Source: Aneurinibacillus soli
GTDB taxonomy: Bacteria > Bacillota > Bacilli > Aneurinibacillales > Aneurinibacillaceae
Direction: 5' to 3'
Assembly: GCF_002355375.1 (NCBI RefSeq)
Contig: NZ_AP017312.1
Location: forward strand, 1,939,001-2,003,000
Length of the DNA: 64,000 nucleotides
Notes under the pieces: generated by a model
The model's database searches: none
The model's input: the letters and a program-made list of their open reading frames with translations, nothing else
Told to the model about the DNA's origin: nothing
Made by a program: the position numbers and the translations under genes
Part shown: in pieces, positions 19,083 through 26,981 of the stretch
How the letters are laid out: each line of letters begins with the position of its first letter
Position numbering within the stretch: position 1 is the stretch's first letter

Positions 19083-19362
19083 AGCTTCTTGATATTGCTT
19101 GATAGTGTTTACCCAAAGTGTGCTAGGAGCGGTATCGGGCGGGGCAACGGAACGCCTGTACGCGATCCCCAGCGGAAGGGGTCAGGTGAACGGGCTTTTG
19201 CCCACAATCCTTCGATGTGAATACACCGTGGGATCTTTTGTGGGCGAGTTCATCTGGCACCTGGAGCGGACAGTTCCGACTTCTTCGTAAGCGTACCAAA
19301 GTGACGAGGCCCCGCCCGATCCCGCTCCTCCACTACCCTTTGGAGAAACCATCCATCAAGAT
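19083..19362. repeat. Dispersed palindromic repeat, copy R5
   Basis: About 280 bp and nearly the inverse of copy R6. It starts TCTTGATATTGCTTGATAG, contains GGAACGCCTGTACGCG and TTTGTGGGCGAGTTC, and ends with CTTTGGAGAAACCATCCATC. CTTGATGG-type inverted repeats mark both ends. It fills most of the gap between the MFS terminator and the MarR gene. Confidence 0.85.
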
Positions 19363-19388
19363 GTTAGAAAAGCAATAGTTTTATTAAT

Positions 19389-19404
19389 TATCAAATGATA
19401 TAAT
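19389..19404 (+). promoter_or_regulatory. Putative HpaR/MarR operator 2 (autoregulatory)
   Basis: TATCAAATGATATAAT, matching 12 of 16 positions of the hpaB site, lies about 55 bases before the MarR start. It fits autoregulation. Confidence 0.45.
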
Positions 19405-19456
19405 GAACTTATTGTATGGAATCATTTTACATCGCAGATGGTAGGAGGATATACAT

Positions 19457-19954
19457 ATGTTTGAAGACGATTTTCTGCCTGAGGAAAAAGATATTATAGA
19501 CCGACTCAATGGTCAGCCATATAATTTTGAAGCGATGACGGTTGCAACGAATTTATACCGAGCTGCCCAGCGCATGAGAGTAAAGATGGAACGGGAAGTT
19601 CTCTCTGCTTATAGTCTATCCTGGACGGCATTTGATTTGTTACATAATCTTTGGATATGGGAGCCGCTTGAAATGAGAAAGGCAGCCAAGCTGATGGGAG
19701 TAACGGTAGCGACTGTTAGCAGCATTACAAACACATTAGAGCGGAAAGAGTTATGTATGCGGCTCGTAGATCAGCGCGACCGTCGATTGGTTCAACTCAA
19801 GCTGACAGACCAGGGCAGAGAAGTTATTGAGGAGTTATATCCTAAATTCAATAAAGGAGAGGTTGAAGTTATAGAGGGGTTAACAGAACTAGAACAAAAA
19901 ATCATCACGAATTTACTGCGAAGAATTATTCGGAATATGGATGATCCAGATTAA
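19457..19954 (+). CDS. MarR-family regulator, likely HpaR-like regulator of the HPA genes
   Basis: 165-aa winged-helix regulator: a dimerisation helix, then the wHTH (MRKAAKLMGVTVATVSSITN) and the wing DQRDRRLVQLKLTDQGREV typical of MarR. It sits directly upstream of hpaE-hpaD, as HpaR does relative to HPA operons in enterobacteria, and operator-like sequences recur before its own gene, hpaB, hpaE and the decarboxylase-family gene. I infer derepression by HPA or a related phenolic ligand. Start supported by TAGGAGG eight bases upstream. Confidence 0.88.
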   Translation: MFEDDFLPEEKDIIDRLNGQPYNFEAMTVATNLYRAAQRMRVKMEREVLSAYSLSWTAFDLLHNLWIWEPLEMRKAAKLMGVTVATVSSITNTLERKELCMRLVDQRDRRLVQLKLTDQGREVIEELYPKFNKGEVEVIEGLTELEQKIITNLLRRIIRNMDDPD

Positions 19955-19957
19955 AAA

Positions 19958-20001
19958 GCCAGTCTCAAAAGTCGCGTATGACGATTGAGACTGGTTTTTT
20001 T
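19958..20001 (+). terminator. Terminator after MarR regulator
   Basis: GCCAGTCTCAA pairs with TTGAGACTGG across a 16-base loop and is followed by seven T residues. It separates the regulator from the hpaE operon. Confidence 0.85.
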
Positions 20002-20026
20002 AATTGGTTTAGCCAGTGCTATTTAT

Positions 20027-20080
20027 TATCAATCGTTAGATAACAAATGACTTGACAGACAATTCTTGGTGTAATAATCT
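20027..20080 (+). promoter_or_regulatory. hpaE operon promoter with putative MarR operator 3
   Basis: Operator-like TATCAATCGTTAGATA at 20027-20042 stands ten bases upstream of a -35 TTGACA (20052-20057). A weak -10, TAATCT, follows after 17 bases. The operator shares CGTTARATA with those of hpaB and the decarboxylase-family gene. Confidence 0.6.
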
Positions 20081-20137
20081 TAAGATATCTAAAAGTTCAA
20101 ACAATTTAAAAATTTAAAGAAGACAGGAGTGCTTGCG

Positions 20138-21613
20138 TTGCTTACAAGATCAACCGACAAAATTATCGTGGCAAATGTGCCTGTATCACCGGATCACTAT
20201 ATTGGAGGTCAGCGGATTTCTTCCGAGAAAACGTTTACAGTTAGTAGCCCAGTGGATGAATCTATTCTCGGAGAAGTAGCAGCAGGAGGAGCAGAAGAAG
20301 TAGATGCCGCAGTAAACGCAGCATTGAAAGCGCATCCAAAATGGGCGGCGTTAGGGCCAAAAGGGCGCGCTGTCTATCTTCGTCGCTTTGCTGACATTAT
20401 CGAAAGTCGTGTCGAAGAACTGGCAGCAGTAGAAACGATGAGTAACGGATCATTGCTCGAATCAGGTCGTAAGCGCGTTATGAAACGTGCCGCATATAAC
20501 ATTCGTTTTTTCGCAGAATGGGCAGAAAATCTAAAGGGGAAAACGTGGGAGTCAAACGGTACGCAGTATAGCGTTCAGTATCAGCCGTCAGGCGTCGCGG
20601 CTTTAATTACGCCGTGGAATGCACCACTTATGTTAACCACCTGGAAAGTAGGTCCGGCATTAGCCGCGGGAAATACGGTCGTTGTAAAGCCGCCGGAATG
20701 GGCCCCGTTCACCTGCTCCCTGCTTGCTGATTGTGCAGAAGAAGCGGGTCTTCCAGCTGGTGTGTTAAACATTGTACAGGGAATAGGCGAAGAGGCGGGG
20801 GCGGCTCTGACCGAGCATCCGGGAATTAGCCGGATTTCATTTACCGGTTCCGTTGAAACCGGGCGCATCATCGGGAAAGTTGCGGCGGATCGTATCGTTC
20901 CTGCCAGTATGGAACTGGGAGGGAAATCGCCACTTGTTGTATTCGCAGACAGTGACTTTGAAGCGGCCGTTCGAACGGCGATCGGACAATATGATAATGC
21001 AGGGCAAGTATGTCTGGCAGGTACACGGATTCTTGTGGAGCAGTCGATTGCAGACCGATTTTTAGAAGCGATGACAGAGGCAGCAGGAAGAATCGTACTA
21101 GGTGATCCGCGTAAGGAAGAGACAGATGTCGGACCGTTAATTACCCGCGAACATATGAACAAAGTAGAGGGCTTTGTCGAGCGTGCGAAAGAGCAAGGGG
21201 CTCGGCTTGTGTATGGTGGTAACGTATCTGAACAACTGGGCGGGCTGTATTTTGAACCGACGTTGTTTACGGATGTGCCAGAACATGCGGAGATTTTAAA
21301 AGAGGAAGTATTTGGTCCAGTGCTGACTTTCCAGACCTTTAGCATAGAAGAAGAAGCTATTCAAATGGCAAACAACACGGAGTACGGATTAGCCGCCACG
21401 ATCTTTACCGGAAATGAAGATCGTGCGAAAAGAGTTGGAAGCGCAATCACAGCTGGAACCGTATGGATCAATACGTTTTTTGCCCGCGACTTATCAGCAC
21501 CGTTTGGCGGAAGCAAGAAGTCAGGGATCGGACGCGAAGGCGGGGATTGGAGCTTTGATTTCTTCTGTGACATTGTCACGCTAGCTCATAAGACAGATTC
21601 ATTCTCGTCATAA
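20138..21613 (+). CDS. hpaE: 5-carboxymethyl-2-hydroxymuconate semialdehyde dehydrogenase (aldehyde dehydrogenase)
   Basis: NAD(P)-dependent aldehyde dehydrogenase that, in HPA degradation, oxidises the ring-cleavage product made by HpaD. The 491-aa ALDH fold shows ITPWNAPLML and KPPEWAPFT (coenzyme site), FTGSVETG, the general base in ELGGKSP and the catalytic Cys in GQVCLAGTR. I choose TTG at 20138 because AGGAG lies eight bases upstream; the GTG at 20129 overlaps that site. First gene of the operon, 33 bases before hpaD, which decides the name. A PuuC-like role on a gamma-glutamyl aldehyde is an alternative raised by the Puu-like neighbours. Confidence 0.85.
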   Translation: MLTRSTDKIIVANVPVSPDHYIGGQRISSEKTFTVSSPVDESILGEVAAGGAEEVDAAVNAALKAHPKWAALGPKGRAVYLRRFADIIESRVEELAAVETMSNGSLLESGRKRVMKRAAYNIRFFAEWAENLKGKTWESNGTQYSVQYQPSGVAALITPWNAPLMLTTWKVGPALAAGNTVVVKPPEWAPFTCSLLADCAEEAGLPAGVLNIVQGIGEEAGAALTEHPGISRISFTGSVETGRIIGKVAADRIVPASMELGGKSPLVVFADSDFEAAVRTAIGQYDNAGQVCLAGTRILVEQSIADRFLEAMTEAAGRIVLGDPRKEETDVGPLITREHMNKVEGFVERAKEQGARLVYGGNVSEQLGGLYFEPTLFTDVPEHAEILKEEVFGPVLTFQTFSIEEEAIQMANNTEYGLAATIFTGNEDRAKRVGSAITAGTVWINTFFARDLSAPFGGSKKSGIGREGGDWSFDFFCDIVTLAHKTDSFSS

Positions 21614-21646
21614 AAAAATCTTAGTAAAAAATAAGGAGTGATATAG

Positions 21647-22552
21647 ATGGGTGAAATTATTGGGGCTGCTATTTTGTCGCATGTTCCGACGATTATGTTA
21701 CCGGAGCAAGTTCGGCTGGAGATGAACAAAGGAAAAGGCGACACAACGCTGATCGAAGGATTACAACGGCTGCGTTCTGAGGTGCTTGATCAACTCAACG
21801 CGGATACGTTCATTATTTTCGATTCACACTGGCATACGACGTTTGAGATGGTCGTAGACGGGCGTGAGCATTATGAAGGGTTTCACACATCAGATGAAAT
21901 GCCGCGCAGCCTGCAGGATATTCCGTACAACTATGACGGTGATCCTGAATTGGCCACGATTATTGAAGAAACCGCAAAAAACTATGACGATGTATGGGTT
22001 CATGTAAGCCGAAATGCAAATCTTCCGATCCATTATGGTACTGTCAATCTGGTACATCACTTGCATCGTGGGGAAAGAGTGCTTTCCATTGGGACATCAC
22101 AAACAGGAGAGCCGGAAGATTTCCTGCGATTCGGAGAAATGCTGGGGGAAGCGATTGAAAAAAGTAACCGGCGCGTTGTACTGCTGGGCTCGGGCGGACT
22201 TTCACACAAGTTTTATTCGCTGCGTGATATCAGGGTATATGAAGAATATGATCCCAAATACCTTATTTCTTCAGAAGCACGGAAAATTGATGAGAAAATC
22301 ATCAGCATGTTCCTGGAAGGAAAGCATGAAGACGTGCTTGATATCATGCCTGAATTCCGTAAATTCAGTCCAGAGGGGCGCTTCGGGCATTATCTCATGA
22401 TGGCAGGCGCACTCGGAGAGAAAGAATGGACGGCTCCAGGGCAGAAGTTCTCTGAGTACGAGGCATCGGCGGGAACGGGTCAGGTGAATATATGGTTTCC
22501 AAGACCTGCAGAAGGATGGGGCGGTAAACAAACAACGGGATCTAAAGGATAG
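21647..22552 (+). CDS. hpaD: 3,4-dihydroxyphenylacetate 2,3-dioxygenase (class III extradiol)
   Basis: Extradiol ring cleavage of homoprotocatechuate to 5-carboxymethyl-2-hydroxymuconate semialdehyde. The 301-aa LigB-fold protein aligns by eye with E. coli HpaD: LSHVPTIMLPE (metal His), FDSHWHTTFE, HYEGFHTSDEMP, NYDGDPELA, LGSGGLSHKF and ASAGTGQVN near the C-terminus. It follows hpaE by 33 bases with AAGGAG before the ATG. Its recognisable identity anchors this whole region as homoprotocatechuate catabolism. Confidence 0.9.
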   Translation: MGEIIGAAILSHVPTIMLPEQVRLEMNKGKGDTTLIEGLQRLRSEVLDQLNADTFIIFDSHWHTTFEMVVDGREHYEGFHTSDEMPRSLQDIPYNYDGDPELATIIEETAKNYDDVWVHVSRNANLPIHYGTVNLVHHLHRGERVLSIGTSQTGEPEDFLRFGEMLGEAIEKSNRRVVLLGSGGLSHKFYSLRDIRVYEEYDPKYLISSEARKIDEKIISMFLEGKHEDVLDIMPEFRKFSPEGRFGHYLMMAGALGEKEWTAPGQKFSEYEASAGTGQVNIWFPRPAEGWGGKQTTGSKG

Positions 22553-22577
22553 TATATACAGATAGGGAGGCGAATCC

Positions 22578-23933
22578 ATGGCAATCGGTGCAAATTTCAT
22601 AGACAACAAAAAAGGGCGCCAGTTAGCTATCGAACAATCGATGCGGGAATTAGAGCAAAAAGGGGTTAAGTTTGTCCGTCTGCTGTATAGCGATATCCAC
22701 GGATTTCCGCGTGGGAAGGATATTCCGTTAGAATTCTTCCCTTCTGTTGTGGAAGAAGGTCAGGCGTTTTGCTATTGGAATATTGTAGATGGACTTGATG
22801 GAAGTCCATTACATGCTCCCGAAATGCCGGATCGTGGCTACCCGGATATGAAGGCGATCCCGGATTTATCAACCTTGGCAGTTATTCCGTGGGAGAAGGA
22901 TACGGTTCAGTGTCTGGCAGACTTAGTTGATCATGAGGGGCGGAAAATTGATATTTCGCCCAGGCAATTTCTGAAAAAAGTAACGAAGCTATTTAAGGAA
23001 AATCTTGCGGTCACGCCTATTCTTGCACACGAATTAGAGTTTTATCTGTTGCAAAAATCAGGGAATGGCTGGGAGCGATATAGCGACAAGCAAGGCTTGA
23101 TTTATACAGTAGGATACCGTTCAGATGAGCGAGGGCTGATGCAAAAATTCATGGAAGCGGGCAAAAGCTTGCATTTGCAAGCGACAGCAGCGAATCATGA
23201 GCATGGCGGTGGTCAATTCGAAGTGAATATGTTGCACGGAGAAAGTGTTGCTGCGGCTGATCGGGCGTTCAGTTTTAAAAACATGATCAAAGAAGTGGCA
23301 GCTTGTAACGGCTTGATGGCTACATTTATGGGCAAACCGTTTACGGATCAGCCAGGATCAGGCTTTCACCTTCATCTGAGTTTGGTAGATCAGCAGCATC
23401 ATCACAATATTTTCTCCGACCCATCCGCACAAGATGGAATAAGCAAAATGATGAAGCATTTTATGGCAGGTGTATTGCATCATGCGCCAGCCCTTACTGC
23501 CTTCCTGGCTCCGACCATTAATGCGTATAAACGGCTCATTCCGAATAATATTGCGCCGGTAGCGGCCAACTGGGGCTATGACAATCGCCATCGGTTCATT
23601 CGGATTCCTCCAGAGCGTGGTTCTAGCAGTCGGATGGAAATACGGGGCGGGGACGGAGCGGCGAATCCGTATTTAATTTCTGCCGTGTGTATGTTAGCTG
23701 GGTATGACGGGATCATAAAAGAAATGGAGTTACAGCCGGAGACGGAACCAGGGAAATCACTGCCGCGAACATTGACAGAAAGTTTAGAGAAATTACATGC
23801 AGATAAAGACTTGTGTGACTTAATTGGAAATGCGATGGTTATGGCGTATACCGCTGTAAAAAGAACGGAAATTGAACGGTATCAAACTTATGTAACAGAC
23901 TGGGAGCTTAACGAATATGTCTACCACTTATAA
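22578..23933 (+). CDS. Glutamine-synthetase-like gamma-glutamyl-amine ligase (PuuA/AtdA1 type)
   Basis: ATP-dependent ligase joining glutamate to an amine. The 451-aa protein has the GS N-terminal beta-grasp (FVRLLYSDIHGFPRGK) and the catalytic domain with AHELEFYLL, NHEHGGGQFEVNML, SGFHLHLSL, NAYKRLIPNN and the substrate loop RFIRIPPERGSSSRMEIRGGDGA. It lacks the context of nitrogen-assimilation glnA. Its stop overlaps a gamma-glutamyl hydrolase, as in Puu- and aniline-type (AtdA1/AtdA2) systems. In this operon the amine is likely aromatic, for example tyramine or dopamine, but that is inference. Start supported by GGGAGG. Confidence 0.82.
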   Translation: MAIGANFIDNKKGRQLAIEQSMRELEQKGVKFVRLLYSDIHGFPRGKDIPLEFFPSVVEEGQAFCYWNIVDGLDGSPLHAPEMPDRGYPDMKAIPDLSTLAVIPWEKDTVQCLADLVDHEGRKIDISPRQFLKKVTKLFKENLAVTPILAHELEFYLLQKSGNGWERYSDKQGLIYTVGYRSDERGLMQKFMEAGKSLHLQATAANHEHGGGQFEVNMLHGESVAAADRAFSFKNMIKEVAACNGLMATFMGKPFTDQPGSGFHLHLSLVDQQHHHNIFSDPSAQDGISKMMKHFMAGVLHHAPALTAFLAPTINAYKRLIPNNIAPVAANWGYDNRHRFIRIPPERGSSSRMEIRGGDGAANPYLISAVCMLAGYDGIIKEMELQPETEPGKSLPRTLTESLEKLHADKDLCDLIGNAMVMAYTAVKRTEIERYQTYVTDWELNEYVYHL

Positions 23934-24669
23934 ACATTCAAAGAAGCCGTTAATTGGCATTACCACATGGAGACGGGATTTGCCTACTTTTTTAGGTGAG
24001 AAGACAGATTTATATACAATAGGGCCGGAATATGTGGAAGCAATTGAAGAAGCAGGAGGAATGCCCATTCTTCTACCTCATGCTAAACCCGAAGCAGCTC
24101 CTATGTATTTGGATTTGCTAGATGGGTTGCTTGTGTCCGGCGGGGGAGACGTTGATCCTTCCAGTTACGGCCAGACGAATGCGGGCAAGTCTTACGATGT
24201 AAAGCCCAGTGCCGACGCTTTTGAGATCGCTTTATTGCACGAAGCGTATAAGAGGAAATTGCCGACGCTTGGAATTTGTCGGGGGTTTCAAATTATGCAG
24301 GTGGCTTTTGAGGGGACGATGCTGCAAGATCTCCATGAAGTATTTCCGTTTCATCCAAAAAACGAGGGGAAGCCGGAGTATATCTTAAGCCAGAACCATA
24401 CGGTGTCGTTTGCGGAAGATTCGATTCTAGCAGATGTATACGGAAGTGTAACCCGGACAGTAAATACCATTCATCACCAGTGTATACAAACAGTAGGAGA
24501 TGGATGGACTCCGATTGGCTGGAGTGAAGACGGAATTATTGAAGCTGTGCAAGCGAGTGGTGACTGGCTTGCATTAGGTGTGCAGTGGCATCCAGAAAAG
24601 TTGAAGGATGAAGCGGAGCATAAGCTGTTTGCGTATTTCATTCAAGCGGCGTGGAAGGGAAGAAAGTAA
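23917..24669 (+). CDS. Gamma-glutamyl hydrolase, class I glutamine amidotransferase-like (PuuD type, peptidase C26)
   Basis: Hydrolyses a gamma-glutamyl amide and releases glutamate. The 250-aa protein has the opening KPLIGITTWRR, the oxyanion region GGGDVDPSSYG, the nucleophile in GICRGFQIMQ (Cys near residue 116) and the His/Glu pair in GVQWHPEK, the PuuD pattern. It starts inside the preceding ligase gene with a 17-base overlap, which implies translational coupling and a shared substrate: one enzyme adds glutamate, the other removes it. Confidence 0.87.
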   Translation: MSTTYKHSKKPLIGITTWRRDLPTFLGEKTDLYTIGPEYVEAIEEAGGMPILLPHAKPEAAPMYLDLLDGLLVSGGGDVDPSSYGQTNAGKSYDVKPSADAFEIALLHEAYKRKLPTLGICRGFQIMQVAFEGTMLQDLHEVFPFHPKNEGKPEYILSQNHTVSFAEDSILADVYGSVTRTVNTIHHQCIQTVGDGWTPIGWSEDGIIEAVQASGDWLALGVQWHPEKLKDEAEHKLFAYFIQAAWKGRK

Positions 24670-24716
24670 AGAAACGAAAAATATTTAAATAAGACTAAAT
24701 ATTTAAAATTGTTTGA

Positions 24717-24732
24717 TATAAAACGTTAGATA
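24717..24732 (+). promoter_or_regulatory. Putative HpaR/MarR operator 4
   Basis: TATAAAACGTTAGATA shares CGTTAGATA exactly with the hpaE site and CGTTARATA with the hpaB site. It lies about 50 bases upstream of the decarboxylase-family gene, in an AT-rich 113-base gap, suggesting a second regulated promoter inside the cluster. Confidence 0.5.
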
Positions 24733-24782
24733 TGATAAATTTATTGCAAACGATTATCTCGTATGGAAAGGAAGATGAACGT

Positions 24783-25577
24783 ATGTCAAAGCTGAATGGA
24801 TTTTCCCTGCCCCTTTCTCCTGAAGGCAGAGCGAACTTGTTACCTGCCCCTCCCTGGCATTATTCGGGGGATATGATGCTGATTGAATATCGTACCGATC
24901 CGGATGCAGTGATTGCTCTTTTGCCGGATGAACTCGAGCCGGCAGATGATCCGGGTGCTGTATCCGTTATTTTTGCAGACTGGCAATCGTGTACAGATAG
25001 CGGAGAGGAATGGCTCGATCCATACCATGCACAGTACAAAGAAGCGATGGTATATGTAGGAGCGAAGTACAAAGGGCAGCCAATTTGCCGCTGCGTCTAC
25101 ATATGGGTAGATAAAGATTTTGCGATGCTGCGCGGCTGGGTTCAGGGATTCCCGAAAAAGCACGGAGATGTGTGGATGTCACGCCCGGTTACAGTAGGAA
25201 AAGCGGGTCCGCGTCTGGCTCCGGGCGGCAAGTTTGGGGCTTCGCTCTCGGTAGGAGGCAGACGTCTTATTGAAGCGCGAGTAAACTTGACTGGTCTTTC
25301 CGAAAAAGGCCCGCAGGTGAACAACCCGCCGCAGTATAATAGTCGCCATTTCCCGAGATGGGACAGTCTGGAGCCGGCTCTTTATGAAATGGTAACCGTG
25401 AAAGGGGTAGACAAAGAGTGCAGCCCGATCTGGGAAGGAACGGCAGACATCAAAGTTTTTGATTCTCCATTTGAAGAATTGAAAGCGCTTGAACCGAAAG
25501 AGATCATTGGTGGCTTCTATCATTCGTTTGGCTACACGATGATTGACGGTGAAGTGGTTGAGCAGCATAAACGCTAA
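24783..25577 (+). CDS. Acetoacetate decarboxylase family protein
   Basis: 264-aa member of the ADC beta-cone family. The Schiff-base lysine motif is visible as GWVQGFPKKHGDVW (adjacent lysines near residue 125), with typical flanks (AMVYVGAKYKG, GGFYHSFGYT). Classical ADC decarboxylates acetoacetate, but many relatives act as aldolases or dehydratases on other keto acids. Its place between hpaD-region genes and an FAH enzyme suggests a keto-acid intermediate of the meta-cleavage route. The start is GTATG at 24783, preceded by AAAGGAAG; an earlier in-frame ATG at 24732 sits in the operator region. Confidence 0.8.
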   Translation: MSKLNGFSLPLSPEGRANLLPAPPWHYSGDMMLIEYRTDPDAVIALLPDELEPADDPGAVSVIFADWQSCTDSGEEWLDPYHAQYKEAMVYVGAKYKGQPICRCVYIWVDKDFAMLRGWVQGFPKKHGDVWMSRPVTVGKAGPRLAPGGKFGASLSVGGRRLIEARVNLTGLSEKGPQVNNPPQYNSRHFPRWDSLEPALYEMVTVKGVDKECSPIWEGTADIKVFDSPFEELKALEPKEIIGGFYHSFGYTMIDGEVVEQHKR

Positions 25578-25617
25578 AAATCAAGGGTTCATTCAGTTAT
25601 AGAAGGAGGAGAAATGA

Positions 25618-26430
25618 ATGCAATTCGTTCGTGTAAAACGCGGGGAGCAGATTGTAAGAGGATATAAAGAAGGTGAGATTCTCGTTTTGGAGAATGGGGA
25701 AAAGGTTCATGAATCGGAGGCGCATTTTCTTGCCCCGGTCGAGCCGACAAAAATCATTGCGATGCACCTCAATTTCCCAAGTCGGATTGAAGCGTTTGGG
25801 ATTAAGGACCCGCGCTGGCCTTCTTACTTTATGAAACCTCTCTCCTCGCTTGCTGGACACCGTGCAGAAGTAGCTCGGCCTCGTAACACGCAGTATTTGA
25901 ACTACGAAGGAGAGATTGCACTGGTTATCGGTAAGAAAGCAAAAGGGGTATCGCGTGAGGAAGCGTGGGATTATATTGCCGGGTACAGCCCGGTAATTGA
26001 TTACGGCCTGCATGATTTCCGGACTTCGGATGCCGGATCGATGCTGCGGGTAAAAGGACAGGACGGGTTCTGTCCGATGGGCCCGACACTTATTCCAGCG
26101 CATGAAGTAGATCCGCATAATATAACCGTTCGGACGTATGTGAATGGCAAAGTGGCGCAGGAAGGGAATACAGGCACGTTTAAATTCTCATTCGATTATA
26201 TTATTGCGGACTTGTCCCGTTTGATTACATTAGAGCCGGGCGATGTTATTTTGACGGGTACTCCGGCGAATTCCCGTCCGGTTCAACCGGGTGATGTAGT
26301 AGAAGTGGAGATCGAAGGTTATCCGCGCCTGACGACGACGGTTGTGGAGAGTGAAGTAGATTTTGCGGATTTCGGTGCACAGCCGGAAGACTCGGACAAT
26401 GCACGGAATACAGCATTTGAAATTGAATAA
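25618..26430 (+). CDS. FAH-family isomerase/decarboxylase, HpaG-like
   Basis: 270-aa enzyme with one FAH domain. HpaG-type members convert 5-oxopent-3-ene-1,2,5-tricarboxylate to 2-hydroxyhepta-2,4-diene-1,7-dioate and its keto tautomer. Visible motifs are KIIAMHLNFPSR, the metal-binding NYEGEIALVIGKKAKGV, GYSPVIDYGLHDFR, QDGFCPMGP and TGTPANSRPVQPGD. Enterobacterial HpaG carries two such domains, so a partner is expected; the only other FAH gene here is at 4497-5351. Start at 25618 follows AAGGAGGA by seven bases. Last gene of the operon. HpaF, HpaH and HpaI homologues are not in the window. Confidence 0.82.
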   Translation: MQFVRVKRGEQIVRGYKEGEILVLENGEKVHESEAHFLAPVEPTKIIAMHLNFPSRIEAFGIKDPRWPSYFMKPLSSLAGHRAEVARPRNTQYLNYEGEIALVIGKKAKGVSREEAWDYIAGYSPVIDYGLHDFRTSDAGSMLRVKGQDGFCPMGPTLIPAHEVDPHNITVRTYVNGKVAQEGNTGTFKFSFDYIIADLSRLITLEPGDVILTGTPANSRPVQPGDVVEVEIEGYPRLTTTVVESEVDFADFGAQPEDSDNARNTAFEIE

Positions 26431-26468
26431 TTGTCCGGATACGAACTGGAATTTCCGAACGTAATGCT

Positions 26469-26505
26469 GCCCCCTTTCTGTCTGATACAGAAGGGGGGCT
26501 TTTTT
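26469..26505 (+). terminator. Terminator of the HPA operon
   Basis: GCCCCCTTTCTGT pairs with ACAGAAGGGGGGC around a short loop, followed by six T residues. Strong rho-independent terminator. Confidence 0.92.
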
Positions 26506-26547
26506 ATACGCAATCGTTCATTTACATAACTGTCTGTACGATAAAAG

Positions 26548-26763
26548 TTAAAGGTGCGGGTTCGCTCTAGCCCAGTCTGCAAACAATCCACTACCGTTGC
26601 ATCCGTGGCAATCATACAGATTTGTATAGGAAAACTCATGCACCATCAAAGGGCTATAGCCGTTTCCACGGCAATCCGGACATTTGTTTTGCGCTTGCAT
26701 GTCCGCTAATTTTTTTTGATAGCGGGCTTCTTTCCACTCAGTTAAAGCATTGAAAAATCTCAT
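26548..26763 (-). CDS. Small zinc-ribbon-like protein with two CxxCxGxG motifs
   Basis: 71-aa protein of unknown role. It has two DnaJ-type cysteine knuckles, CPDCRGNG and CHGCNGSG, about 27 residues apart, which would bind one zinc ion. The N-terminal half is helical and basic (TEWKEARYQKKLADMQ). I use the ATG at 26763, preceded by AGGTGG; a GTG three codons earlier overlaps that site. It is monocistronic between the HPA terminator and the diguanylate cyclase. It could be a redox or chaperone-associated factor; no partner is evident. Confidence 0.7.
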   Translation of the reverse strand: MRFFNALTEWKEARYQKKLADMQAQNKCPDCRGNGYSPLMVHEFSYTNLYDCHGCNGSGLFADWARANPHL

Positions 26764-26952
26764 TTTTTCCACCTCGAGTTTCTACTTTTCTTTATGATGC
26801 GAAAAAAGGTGAGATTTTATCCATTTGCACAACCAATTGGAGATACAAGCAACAACTCTTAATTTTTTCATGTCCTTCTTATATATGTAAAAAAGACTAT
26901 ATACGCTAATATAATAATGGGTATAAAGTATGTAGTTATATGGGGTTTGTGA

Positions 26953-26958
26953 TATAAT
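26953..26958 (+). promoter_or_regulatory. Possible -10 box of the diguanylate cyclase gene
   Basis: TATAAT, about 24 bases before the start codon. No convincing -35 box is visible, so an activator or an alternative site is possible. Confidence 0.4.
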
Positions 26959-26981
26959 CGGTAAGGTTAAGGAGAAATATA

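Noticed and set aside
20581-21345. 254-codon open frame antisense to hpaE.
   Set aside because: Shadow of a GC-rich coding gene; Ser/Pro-rich, no family, no ribosome site.
22578-23933. Annotation as housekeeping glutamine synthetase (glnA).
   Set aside because: It has no glnR neighbour, lies in an aromatic catabolic operon and overlaps a gamma-glutamyl hydrolase; a gamma-glutamyl-amine ligase fits better.
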